Assembly (NCBI GenBank): GCA_964460035.1
Contig: CAYWPG010000008.1
Span: forward strand, 1 to 64,000
DNA: 64,000 nt
Reading direction: 5' to 3'
Origin: CAYWPG01 sp964460035
Lineage (GTDB): Bacteria > Pseudomonadota > Gammaproteobacteria > Nitrococcales > AK92
In this document: piece by piece, positions 17,909-26,443 of the stretch
How positions within the stretch are numbered: position 1 is the stretch's first letter
Layout: every line of letters begins with the position of its first letter
Notes under the pieces: generated by a model
Told to the model about the DNA's origin: nothing
What the model saw: the letters and a program-made list of their open reading frames with translations, nothing else
Database searches by the model: none
Program-made: the position numbers and the translations under genes

Positions 17909-18937
17909 ATGAGCACAGTAGTCGACGTCGCGGTGGTTGGCGCCACCGGCTTGACCGGCGAGACGCTGCTGTCCTTATTGGCTGAGCGCCGCTTCCCCTA
18001 CGGCAAGGTGCATGCGCTGGCGCCGGAATCCGCGGCCGGCGGACGTATCGAGTTCGCCGGCGGCTATCTGCGCGTGGCAGCGGTGGAGGAGTTCGATTTC
18101 CGCCGCGTGCGCATCGCTTTCTTCTGCGGCCGTGCGGAGCTGGCAGCGGAACATGCGCGTCGCGCCGCCGCAGCCGGCTGTCTAGTCATAGATGCCAGCG
18201 GACACTCGAGAGCCGATACTGCGGTGCCCCTGGTGGTGCCGGAAGTGAATCCCGAGCCGCTGGCGGCCATGGCGGATGGCATCGTCGCGGTGCCGGACGG
18301 ACTGGCCACGGCGCTGGCCGTGGCACTGAAACCCCTTTTCGTGGCGGTTGGCCTTGCCAGGGTCGATGTCGCCACTTACCAAGCGGTATCGGGCAGCGGC
18401 AAGTCCGGAATCGATGAACTGGCCGGACAAGCGGTGACGCTGTTGAATGGACGTGAGATTAAGACTCGCGTTTATCCGAAACAGATCGCCTTCAATTGTC
18501 TGCCGCAAATCGGTACTTTGGACGATGAGGGTTACAGCAGCGAAGAGCGTGCAATAATTGCCGATATACGTCGCCTGTTGGGCGCCGAGGAATTGGCTGT
18601 GGCCGTGACCTCGGTGCGAGTGCCGGTGTTTTTCGGCGATGCGGCCGTAATTCATTTGGAAACCATCGAGCCTTTGACAGTTAGTCGAGCGCATGCGCTG
18701 CTTTCAGCGGCCGACGGCGTGGCGGTTGTGGGGGGCGCGGGGCAAGAAGGGGATTTTCCTACTGCCGTTACCGACTCGGCAAACCACGATGAGGTATTTG
18801 TAGGGCGGATTCGCAGGGACGTTACGCGTCCGAAAGGTTTGAATTTCTGGATCGTCGCGGATAATGTTCGCAGAGGGGGGGCGCTCAACAGCGTTCAGAT
18901 CGCCGAGCGGTGGGTTGGCGATTATCTGTCAGAGTAA
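17909..18937 (+). CDS. Catalytically incompetent ASD paralogue (Usg-type)
   Basis: A 342-residue relative of aspartate-semialdehyde dehydrogenase with the N-terminal VVGATGLTGETLL dinucleotide fold and C-terminal dimer domain. The catalytic cysteine position, PNC in active enzymes, reads VPDGLA with Gly131, so it should not have dehydrogenase activity. The substrate-arm VSGSGKSGIDEL is retained. The start at 17909 has GAGG upstream; a GTG at 17894 is less likely. It lies between asd and fimV, as the Usg-like gene does in Pseudomonas. Function unknown; a regulatory or scaffold role is possible. Confidence 0.85.
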   Translation: MSTVVDVAVVGATGLTGETLLSLLAERRFPYGKVHALAPESAAGGRIEFAGGYLRVAAVEEFDFRRVRIAFFCGRAELAAEHARRAAAAGCLVIDASGHSRADTAVPLVVPEVNPEPLAAMADGIVAVPDGLATALAVALKPLFVAVGLARVDVATYQAVSGSGKSGIDELAGQAVTLLNGREIKTRVYPKQIAFNCLPQIGTLDDEGYSSEERAIIADIRRLLGAEELAVAVTSVRVPVFFGDAAVIHLETIEPLTVSRAHALLSAADGVAVVGGAGQEGDFPTAVTDSANHDEVFVGRIRRDVTRPKGLNFWIVADNVRRGGALNSVQIAERWVGDYLSE

Positions 18938-18976
18938 GGCCCGCACGAGAGACAATAGCTAATGATAAGCCAAGGT

Positions 18977-19002
18977 GAGCGGCGGTTCCGGAGCCGCCGC
19001 TC
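18977..19002 (+). other. Hairpin in the fimV leader
   Basis: GAGCGGCGG (18977-18985) pairs with CCGCCGCTC (18994-19002), and the inner bases TTCC/GGAG can extend the stem. It starts 39 nt after the usg-like stop and ends 19 nt before the fimV ATG. No T-tract follows. It could tune fimV translation or protect a 3' end. Confidence 0.55.
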
Positions 19003-19021
19003 TGGGGCAACAGGGAATCTC

Positions 19022-21406
19022 ATGGCGCGCAAACTTGCCTATCTTCTGATGGCCTTCACCGTCACGCTGTGCTCGTCTGCGTATGCGCTTGGTCTTGGCG
19101 GTATCGAATCTCGCTCAACCCTTAATCAGCCCTTATCGGCGCGAATTCCATTGCACGCCGTGCAGCCTGACGAGCTCGATTCGATCCGGGTCAATCTCGC
19201 ATCGGCCGAAGCGTTTGCGCGGGCCGGCGTGGAGCGGCCTTTCCATCTGTCCAAGTTGCGCTTCGAGGTCACGGCGGACAATGGCAGTCCGGTCATTCTC
19301 ATCACCAGCCGAGAGCCCATTACTGAACCTTTTCTCGATTTCCTGATCGAGGTCAGCTGGCCGCGCGGGCGCATGGTGCGCGAGTATACCCTGCTGCTCG
19401 ATCCCCCCGTGTTTGCCGAAGAAGAGCGCGCGCTTCCCGCGCCGGCACCGGCTCGTTCGCCGGCAATGCCGGAGGCTGCCGTGCCACGCGCGCGGCCGGC
19501 CGTAGCCAATGCCCGCCGTCCCGCTAGCGCCGAGGCTCCGCGCCCCACGGGCCACCTGAACAAGGGCGAGTATATTGTGCGCGAGGGCGAAACGCTCTGG
19601 CGCGTCGCCAACCACGTTCGCCCTGACCAGCGCGTAGGCGTTCACCAGACCATGCTTGCCTTGGTCAAGGCCAATCCGGACGCGTTCTTGGATGGCGATC
19701 CCACGCGCTTGAAGAGCGGGGCAGTGCTGCGGGTGCCCGAACGGGCAGAGATTACACGTGTTCGCAATAGCGCCGCGCTGCGGGAAATCGAGCGGCTGAT
19801 CGCGGCGCACCAGACTTCCAGTGCGGCGGTTGCAACGCCGACGCCCGCTTCCGCGCCTGAGGCTGCCCCTGCGCCTGCCGGGAGCAGGCTGCAGGTTGTC
19901 GCAGCCAGCGAGAGCGGCACTGGCGCCAGCGGCGGGTCCAGCCTCGACGAAGAGCAAAGGCAGGCTACGGCGGAGCGCATACGCGCGCTGGAGCGGGAGC
20001 TGGCGCTGGTCGTCGAGTCGCAGCTTAATCTTCAAGCGGAGAACGAGGATCTCAAGCAGCAGATCATCGGTCTGAAGGAGGAAATCGCCTCCCTGGAGCG
20101 GCTGATCAACCTGCGTGCCGTGCAGGCACCGGCTGACGCCATGCCGGGTCAGGAGACGCGTGGGACGGCAACGGATTCCTCCTTCGACCGGGTGATCGCG
20201 GGAGCTACGCCCGAGCCGGCATCGCCGATGCAAAAGGTTGCCGAGTCGCCTCGGTCAAATCCGGCTGTGACACCGGCGGTGCTTCCATCGGGACGTGCTG
20301 CCACACCTGAAGCAGCCACCGAGCCGTCCTTGCTCGATTTGCTCGAAGAGCCCTTGGTTCTGCCGGTCCTGGGTGGTGCGGCTGCCGTTTTGGCAGGACT
20401 GGTGTTGCTGGTGATCCGTCGCCGCCGCTTGGCGGCCGCGGCGCCCGTCACCATCCAGCTCGAGCCGGACTCCAGCGAGAGCGAGCCGGGGTCTGCCCCG
20501 GCGGAGGACCAGACGCTGGAGAATGGGGCGGCTGCCGATGACCCGTTGAGTGAAGCCGACGTTTACCTGGCCTACGGCCGCTACGATCAAGCGCAGGCGA
20601 CCGTCATCGCTGCTCTGGAGCAAACGCCGGAGCGAACGGATCTGCGTCTGAAACTGCTGGAAATCTTCGCGCTGACCGAGAATCGGGCTGGCTTCGAGGA
20701 GCATGTCCAGATCTTGCATTCCCAGGTGGGCGGAGAGGGCGAGGCCTGGGCACGAGCAGTGGAACTGGGGCGAGAGGTTGCGCCCGAGCATCCGTTCTTC
20801 AGCACCGAAGACGCATTCGATCAGCTTGACCTGACGGACAGCGACGATGCGTCGTTAACCAGCGAGGAATTCGTGCTCGATGACGGCGCTGCGCAGGAAT
20901 CGGGGCTCGCCGGGGGCGAGGCGGCGGGCCAAGCCGCCGCTAAGGACGATATGAGTCTGGACTTTGACCTGGATGTCGAGAGGCCGGCAGCGCAGGATGC
21001 GGCGTCTAATGTCATGCCCGTTGAAGGAGTGGAGGCCGACGACGCGCTGGAGTTCGATATCGACTTCGCCACGGCTCCCGAGCCGGGGGCGGAGGGCGCC
21101 GAGCTGGATGAGTTCGCTTTCGAGCTGCCGGAAGATCAGAGCCTCCAGCGCGAGGAGCAGGGCGCGGAGTTCGACATGGCGCTGGAGTTCGATTTGGATA
21201 CCGATCCTGCTTCAGAGGGCGCCGGTAATCTGGACCTTGCGGGGGAAGGTACGGAGGACGAGGTCGCGACCAAGCTCGACCTGGCCCGCGCCTACTTGGA
21301 AATGGGCGATGCGGAGGGCGCGCGCGAGCTGCTGGAGGAAGTCATGGAAGAGGGCAATGCCGCCCAGAGAGAGGCCGCCGACCAGATGCTACGGCGGGCC
21401 AGTTGA
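19022..21406 (+). CDS. fimV: FimV/HubP-type polar hub protein
   Basis: Inner-membrane peptidoglycan-binding hub needed at the pole for type IV pilus function. The 794-residue product has a signal peptide (MARKLAYLLMAFTVTLCSSA), the FimV N-terminal periplasmic domain (about 25-130) and a proline-rich linker. Next come LysM (about 181-240, EYIVREGETLWRVA), a coiled coil (about 308-363) and a membrane segment (about 444-465) followed by RRRR. The cytoplasmic part is very acidic, contains TPR-like sequence (LAYGRYDQAQA) and ends in the FimV C-terminal domain (about 747-793). Start 19022 has AGGGA upstream and begins the signal peptide; 18962 would add 20 residues. Confidence 0.93.
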   Translation: MARKLAYLLMAFTVTLCSSAYALGLGGIESRSTLNQPLSARIPLHAVQPDELDSIRVNLASAEAFARAGVERPFHLSKLRFEVTADNGSPVILITSREPITEPFLDFLIEVSWPRGRMVREYTLLLDPPVFAEEERALPAPAPARSPAMPEAAVPRARPAVANARRPASAEAPRPTGHLNKGEYIVREGETLWRVANHVRPDQRVGVHQTMLALVKANPDAFLDGDPTRLKSGAVLRVPERAEITRVRNSAALREIERLIAAHQTSSAAVATPTPASAPEAAPAPAGSRLQVVAASESGTGASGGSSLDEEQRQATAERIRALERELALVVESQLNLQAENEDLKQQIIGLKEEIASLERLINLRAVQAPADAMPGQETRGTATDSSFDRVIAGATPEPASPMQKVAESPRSNPAVTPAVLPSGRAATPEAATEPSLLDLLEEPLVLPVLGGAAAVLAGLVLLVIRRRRLAAAAPVTIQLEPDSSESEPGSAPAEDQTLENGAAADDPLSEADVYLAYGRYDQAQATVIAALEQTPERTDLRLKLLEIFALTENRAGFEEHVQILHSQVGGEGEAWARAVELGREVAPEHPFFSTEDAFDQLDLTDSDDASLTSEEFVLDDGAAQESGLAGGEAAGQAAAKDDMSLDFDLDVERPAAQDAASNVMPVEGVEADDALEFDIDFATAPEPGAEGAELDEFAFELPEDQSLQREEQGAEFDMALEFDLDTDPASEGAGNLDLAGEGTEDEVATKLDLARAYLEMGDAEGARELLEEVMEEGNAAQREAADQMLRRAS

Positions 21407-21809
21407 GCGGGGTCATAGCCCTTTGCCCGAGCGTAGCTCGTGGCAGCGTGCTTGGCTCGCTCTCCAAAGCCGTTTTGCCCGCGGTGCGTCCTGCACATGC
21501 GGCAATCACGGGTTTCATCCTAGGCGCGGCACGTTGTGGCCTCTAGTCGCCGCTACAAGTGACGATCCTGCCCGCTCCGGCCCCATCCGGCCGTGGAGCT
21601 CTTCGCTGTCCACGCAAGCACGCGCGTAGCATAATCCCCGCGCCGTGGGGGTCCTCAGGCCTCGCCAGTTTGGCGCTATCCTGGATATTGCGCCGGCTTT
21701 CAATGGGCCCGTATCTTGCTGCCACTTCGGTGCTTATGGCACGGACGGTATATCGCGCAGCTTATAGAGTCCGCTGCAGCGGGTTCTTGGAATCGTTCTG
21801 AGGAGTTTC
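21407..21809. other. Non-coding gap between fimV and truA
   Basis: About 400 bases with no recognisable gene, strong hairpin or T-tract. Short open frames have no family features. GAGGAG sits just before the truA ATG. The region probably holds the truA promoter, which I could not pin down. Confidence 0.5.
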
Positions 21810-22589
21810 ATGCGGATTGCGCTCGGCGTCGAGTACGACGGCTCAAGCTTTATCGGTTGGCAACGACAGCGCCATGGCCCGACCATACAAGAGGCGGTGG
21901 AAAATGCGTTGGCACGGATTGCCGCGCATCCGGTTACCGTGACCTGTGCCGGCCGTACCGACGCCGGGGTTCATGCAACGCAGCAGGTAATTCATTTCGA
22001 CACCAGTGCGCAGAGGCCGTTGCACGCGTGGTTGTTGGGAGGCAACTCCCATTTGCCGCCGACAGTGAGCCTGCGCTGGGCCAAGCCCGTTGCCGATGAT
22101 TTCCACGCGCGGTTCAGCGCCGAAGCACGGACTTACCGGTATGTGATCTTTTGCGACCGTCTGCGGCCTGCGTTGCAGCATAATCGGGTGGCATGGACGT
22201 ACAAGAACCTGGACGCCGAGCGCATGCACGAGGCCGGTCAAGCATTGCTGGGAGAGCACGACTTCACCTCGTTCCGCGCGGTGGGGTGTCAGGCACGCCA
22301 TCCCATCCGGCGTATCGATAGGCTCAGCGTTCATCGCAGCGGCAGCTACCTGTACCTGGATATAGAGGCCAACGCGTTTCTTCACCACATGGTGCGCAAC
22401 ATCGCCGGAACGCTGATGAAAATCGGGGCAGGGGAGGCGCCGGTAGAGTGGGCCGGCGAGGTGCTGGCCGCACGCGATCGCACGCTGGCTGGTATCACCG
22501 CGCCGGCTAGCGGTCTCTATCTGGTCAAGGTGCGTTATCCGAAGCGTTTCGGTCTGCCGGAGGCGGGTGCGCTCCCGGTCTTTGCGTAA
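21810..22589 (+). CDS. truA: tRNA pseudouridine(38-40) synthase
   Basis: Converts uridines 38-40 of the tRNA anticodon stem-loop to pseudouridine. The 259-residue product has the catalytic aspartate D51 in GRTDAGVHA, with the typical EYDGSSFIGWQRQ start and the FLHHMVRNIAG segment. A good ribosome-binding site (GAGGAG) precedes ATG 21810. Between fimV and trpF, as in Pseudomonas. Confidence 0.97.
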   Translation: MRIALGVEYDGSSFIGWQRQRHGPTIQEAVENALARIAAHPVTVTCAGRTDAGVHATQQVIHFDTSAQRPLHAWLLGGNSHLPPTVSLRWAKPVADDFHARFSAEARTYRYVIFCDRLRPALQHNRVAWTYKNLDAERMHEAGQALLGEHDFTSFRAVGCQARHPIRRIDRLSVHRSGSYLYLDIEANAFLHHMVRNIAGTLMKIGAGEAPVEWAGEVLAARDRTLAGITAPASGLYLVKVRYPKRFGLPEAGALPVFA

Positions 22590-22829
22590 GCCAGTTGGGC
22601 GGGTTACGATTTCCCACTTCGGCGCGGACGCGGATGGTGTCGGTCTGCTTGCGTAGGACCGCGGATGCGGTCAGACTCGCGGCCCTTTGGCAAAGCGCCG
22701 GGGGCGGGAAGTCGTGCGGTCGGTTTATTGGCGCTGCGAATACCGGTGCGTTATTCGCGTTGCCTACGCGACGGAGCGTTACGGAGCGGCCGATTGCTTC
22801 GAGGCTCTTAACGGAGGGCAGACTCTGCA

Positions 22830-23456
22830 GTGCGTACGCGCATAAAGATCTGTGGTATTACGCGCCCCAGCGACGGCGTGGCCGCGGTAGAGCTGGGTGC
22901 CGATGCGCTGGGTCTGGTGTTCTGCGAAACCAGTCCGCGCTTTGTCACCCCTGAGCAGGCGGAGGAAATCGTAGCTGCATTGCCGCCACTGGTCTCCGTG
23001 GTCGCGTTGTTCGTGAACGCGCCGGCCAGCGATGTGGAGCGCGTCCTGGCCAGAGTGCCGGTCGATCTGCTGCAATTTCATGGCGATGAAGCGCCGGAGT
23101 ACTGCTCGAGTTTTGGGCGGCGCTACATCAAGGCGTTGCCTATGGGCGGCGGCGTCGAACCGACAGCCTATGCCCGTCGCTATGCCGATGCCGCGGCGTT
23201 TCTGCTCGACAGCCATGCGCTGGGCGGCCTCGGCGGCAGCGGCAGCCGCTTCGATTGGAGCAGAATACCGTCGGGATTGGGTAAGCCGCTGATTCTTGCC
23301 GGTGGCCTGGATGCCAGCAATGTTGCCGAGGCCATCGAGCAGTGCCGGCCGTACGGAGTCGACGTCAGCAGCGGGGTGGAGGCGGCCAAGGGCGTCAAGG
23401 ACGTCGCGCGGATGGAAGCGTTTATCAAAGAGGTAATGCGTGTCGGACACAACTGA
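22830..23456 (+). CDS. trpF: Phosphoribosylanthranilate isomerase
   Basis: Third step from chorismate towards tryptophan. The 208-residue TIM barrel starts with a GTG: KICGITRP carries the general-base cysteine, and the catalytic Asp is expected in the VNAPASDVER to LLQFHGDE region. The phosphate site is GGLDASNV and DVSSGVE. It overlaps trpB by 17 nt. About 240 non-coding bases lie upstream; no leader peptide with tryptophan codons was found there. Confidence 0.96.
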   Translation: MRTRIKICGITRPSDGVAAVELGADALGLVFCETSPRFVTPEQAEEIVAALPPLVSVVALFVNAPASDVERVLARVPVDLLQFHGDEAPEYCSSFGRRYIKALPMGGGVEPTAYARRYADAAAFLLDSHALGGLGGSGSRFDWSRIPSGLGKPLILAGGLDASNVAEAIEQCRPYGVDVSSGVEAAKGVKDVARMEAFIKEVMRVGHN

Positions 23457-24657
23457 AATCGATTTTCGGCAGTACCCGGACGCCCAAGGCCATTTTGGGC
23501 CTTATGGCGGCCGTTTCGTGGCGGAGACGCTAATGGCGGCTCATGACGATCTAGCCGAAGCGTATGCACGCTACCGCAACGATCCGGACTTTTTGGCTGA
23601 GTTCGACCGCGATTTGGCGCACTACGTGGGACGGCCGTCGCCATTGTATTTTGCCGAGCGCTGGAGCAAGAAGCTGGGCGGTGCGCGTATCTACCTCAAA
23701 CGCGAGGACCTCAATCACACCGGCTCGCATAAGGTAAACAACACAATCGGCCAGGCGCTGCTGGCCGCCCGCATGGGCAAGACCCGCATCATTGCCGAAA
23801 CCGGCGCCGGGCAGCATGGGGTGGCAACGGCTACCGTGGCCGCCAGGCTGGGCCTGCGTTGCGTGATTTATATGGGCGCCGAAGATGTGCGCCGCCAGTC
23901 GGTGAACGTGTATCGCATGAAGCTGCTGGGCGCCGAGGTGGTTGCCGTGGAGTCGGGTACGCGCACGCTCAAGGATGCCATGAACGAGGCCATGCGCGAC
24001 TGGGTTACCAATATCGACGATACTTTCTATCTGATCGGTACGGTGGCCGGTGCGCATCCGTACCCGATGATGGTACGCGATTTCCAGAGCGTTATCGGGC
24101 GCGAGGCCCGGCGGCAGATTCTGGAGCAGGAAGGCAGGCTGCCGGATGCGCTGGTGGCCTGCGTAGGCGGCGGTTCCAACGCGATGGGGCTGTTCTATCC
24201 CTTCCTGGAGGACCGCGAGGTAGCTCTTTACGGTGTGGAGGCGGGTGGCCAGGGGCTGCAGACCGGCCGTCACGCCGCACCGCTCAACGCCGGCCGGCCC
24301 GGCGTGCTGCACGGTAGCCGTACCTACCTGATGGAGTCCGACTCCGGTCAGATCATAGGCACCCATTCGATTTCCGCCGGGCTGGATTATCCGGGCGTGG
24401 GCCCGGAGCATGCCTGGCTCAAGGACATCAAGCGCGCCAGCTACATGGTGGCCACCGACGCCGAAGCGCTGGCCGCGTTCCACGAACTTACGCGTTGTGA
24501 AGGGATCATGCCAGCTTTGGAGAGCAGCCACGCTCTGGCCTACGCCGCCAAGCTGGCGCCCACCATGCGGCCGGATCAGATCATTATCGTGTGCCTTTCC
24601 GGACGCGGCGACAAAGACATCAATACGGTGGCTAACCTGGAGGGAATCACCGTATGA
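23440..24657 (+). CDS. trpB: Tryptophan synthase beta chain
   Basis: Condenses indole with serine. The 405-residue PLP enzyme has the Schiff-base lysine K98 in HTGSHKVNN, the GAGQHGVATA loop and the phosphate-binding GGGSNAMG. It starts at a GTG inside the end of trpF, and its stop overlaps trpA by 4 nt, giving a tightly coupled trpFBA unit. Placement of trpBA between trpF and accD differs from Pseudomonas. Confidence 0.98.
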   Translation: MSDTTEIDFRQYPDAQGHFGPYGGRFVAETLMAAHDDLAEAYARYRNDPDFLAEFDRDLAHYVGRPSPLYFAERWSKKLGGARIYLKREDLNHTGSHKVNNTIGQALLAARMGKTRIIAETGAGQHGVATATVAARLGLRCVIYMGAEDVRRQSVNVYRMKLLGAEVVAVESGTRTLKDAMNEAMRDWVTNIDDTFYLIGTVAGAHPYPMMVRDFQSVIGREARRQILEQEGRLPDALVACVGGGSNAMGLFYPFLEDREVALYGVEAGGQGLQTGRHAAPLNAGRPGVLHGSRTYLMESDSGQIIGTHSISAGLDYPGVGPEHAWLKDIKRASYMVATDAEALAAFHELTRCEGIMPALESSHALAYAAKLAPTMRPDQIIIVCLSGRGDKDINTVANLEGITV

Positions 24658-25475
24658 GCCGAATCGACAAGATCTTCGCAGAGCGCCGCGCCGCCGGCCG
24701 CGCCGCGCTGGTACCGTACATAACGGCAGGGGACCCGCATCCGCAGGCCATCGTGCCGTTGATGCACGCCATGGTCGCCGCCGGTGCGGACATGATCGAG
24801 CTTGGCGTGCCGTTCTCCGATCCCATGGCGGATGGCCCGGTGGTTCAGGCTGCCTGCGAACGGGCCCTGGCGCACAATGTGACGCTGCGCGACGTGCTGG
24901 GCATGGTGAAGCGTTTCCGGGCCGATAACGACCACACGCCGGTAGTGCTGATGGGCTATCTCAATCCCATAGAGGCGATCGGTTACGAGACGTTCGCCGC
25001 GGAAGCGGCCGAGGCCGGCGTGGACGGTACGATTATCGTCGACCTGCCGCCGGAAGAGGGCGAGTCGCTGGTGCAGGAGCTTACCAAGCGCGGTTTGGCC
25101 CCGATTCTCTTGGTTGCGCCCACCACGCGGCGCGACCGTCTGCAGCGCATCTGCGCAGTCGCCCGCGGTTTTCTCTACTACGTTTCCCTCAAAGGCGTGA
25201 CGGGAGCTGCTACGCTCGATGTGAGTGCAGTTTCCGAGAAGCTGGCCGATATCCGGGCAGTGACCACGCTACCGGTGGGCGTCGGTTTTGGCATTAGCGA
25301 CGCCGAAAGCGCCGCGGCGGTCGCGGCGGTAGCCGATGCGGTAGTCGTGGGCAGCGCATTGGTGCGCCGGATCGAGCAGCACCAGGACGACGAACAAGCC
25401 ATGCAGGCAGCCGTGTGCGGGCTGCTGGCGGAAATGCGACAGGCTATGGATCGTCGCCGCGCGGAAACGGTTTAA
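24654..25475 (+). CDS. trpA: Tryptophan synthase alpha chain
   Basis: Releases indole from indole-3-glycerol phosphate and channels it to TrpB. The 273-residue TIM barrel has catalytic E49 (IELGVPFSDP) and D60 (MADGPVVQ), the same numbers as in E. coli. Its ATG overlaps the trpB stop in ATGA. accD follows after 44 nt, so the trp genes may run into the accD-folC operon. Confidence 0.98.
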   Translation: MSRIDKIFAERRAAGRAALVPYITAGDPHPQAIVPLMHAMVAAGADMIELGVPFSDPMADGPVVQAACERALAHNVTLRDVLGMVKRFRADNDHTPVVLMGYLNPIEAIGYETFAAEAAEAGVDGTIIVDLPPEEGESLVQELTKRGLAPILLVAPTTRRDRLQRICAVARGFLYYVSLKGVTGAATLDVSAVSEKLADIRAVTTLPVGVGFGISDAESAAAVAAVADAVVVGSALVRRIEQHQDDEQAMQAAVCGLLAEMRQAMDRRRAETV

Positions 25476-25519
25476 GTGTTGGGACCGCAGCTCGCGGTCT
25501 GGCCGAAGGACATTATCCA

Positions 25520-26413
25520 ATGAGCTGGTTTCAGAAATTGATGCCGTCGCGAATCCGCACCGAGGCGGGGAAGGCGCGTAGCCGCAGCATACCGGAAGGG
25601 CTGTGGAGCAAGTGCGACGCCTGCGGTGGCGTGCTCTATCGCCCCGAGGTGGAGCGAAACATGGAAGTTTGCCCCAAGTGCGGCTTCCACTTGCGCATCC
25701 GCGCGCGCAAGCGTTTGGAGCTGTTCCTCGACGAGAACACTCGCCAGGAGATCGGGGCGGACATCCAGCCGGTGGATGCGCTGCGCTTTCGCGACACGAA
25801 GAGGTACCGGGATCGTTTGGCTCAGGCGCAGAAGGCTACCGGCGAGAATGATGCGCTGATCGCGATCAAGGGGACTGTGAAAGGTATTCCAGTCGTGACG
25901 GCCGCCTTCGAATTCAGCTTCATAGGCGGTTCGATGGGATCGGTGGTCGGCGAGCGCTTCGCGCGCGCGGCCGCTGTCAGCCTGCAGGAACGCATTCCGC
26001 TGGTATGTTTTGCCACCAGCGGCGGCGCGCGCATGCAGGAGGCGCTGTTCTCGCTGCTGCAGATGGCGAAAACCTCGGCTGCGCTAGGGCGCTTGCGCGA
26101 TGCGGGCATTCCCTACATTTCGGTGCTGACCGATCCCACCACCGGTGGAGTGTCGGCCAGCTTGGCCATGCTGGGCGATATCAATATCGCCGAGCCCGGC
26201 GCTTTGATCGGTTTCGCCGGCCCGCGCGTCATCCAGCAGACAATTCGCGGAACGTTGCCGGAAGGCTTTCAGCGCAGCGAGTTTCTGCTCGAGCACGGCG
26301 CTATCGATATGATCGTCGACCGGCGTGAGATGCGCGATCGCATCGCCAGTTTGCTTGCCATGCTGACCCACCGGCCTTCGCCGAACGTGCGCCAACTTCC
26401 GGCAGGAGCATAA
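25520..26413 (+). CDS. accD: Acetyl-CoA carboxylase carboxyltransferase beta subunit
   Basis: With AccA, transfers carboxyl from biotin to acetyl-CoA to make malonyl-CoA for fatty acid synthesis. The 297-residue product begins MSWFQKLMPSRIRTE and has the N-terminal zinc ribbon C32/C35 and C51/C54, then the crotonase-like domain with the SFIGGSMGSVVGERF and GGARMQE segments. Start 25520 is the conserved one, with GAAGGA upstream; a start at 25415 would overlap trpA. Confidence 0.97.
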   Translation: MSWFQKLMPSRIRTEAGKARSRSIPEGLWSKCDACGGVLYRPEVERNMEVCPKCGFHLRIRARKRLELFLDENTRQEIGADIQPVDALRFRDTKRYRDRLAQAQKATGENDALIAIKGTVKGIPVVTAAFEFSFIGGSMGSVVGERFARAAAVSLQERIPLVCFATSGGARMQEALFSLLQMAKTSAALGRLRDAGIPYISVLTDPTTGGVSASLAMLGDINIAEPGALIGFAGPRVIQQTIRGTLPEGFQRSEFLLEHGAIDMIVDRREMRDRIASLLAMLTHRPSPNVRQLPAGA

Positions 26414-26443
26414 GGAAAGACTAGCGATAACGGCGTAGGCTCC

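Noticed and set aside
22590..22829. Possible trp leader/attenuator before trpF
   Set aside because: No short frame with tandem Trp codons and no terminator hairpin with a T-tract was seen.
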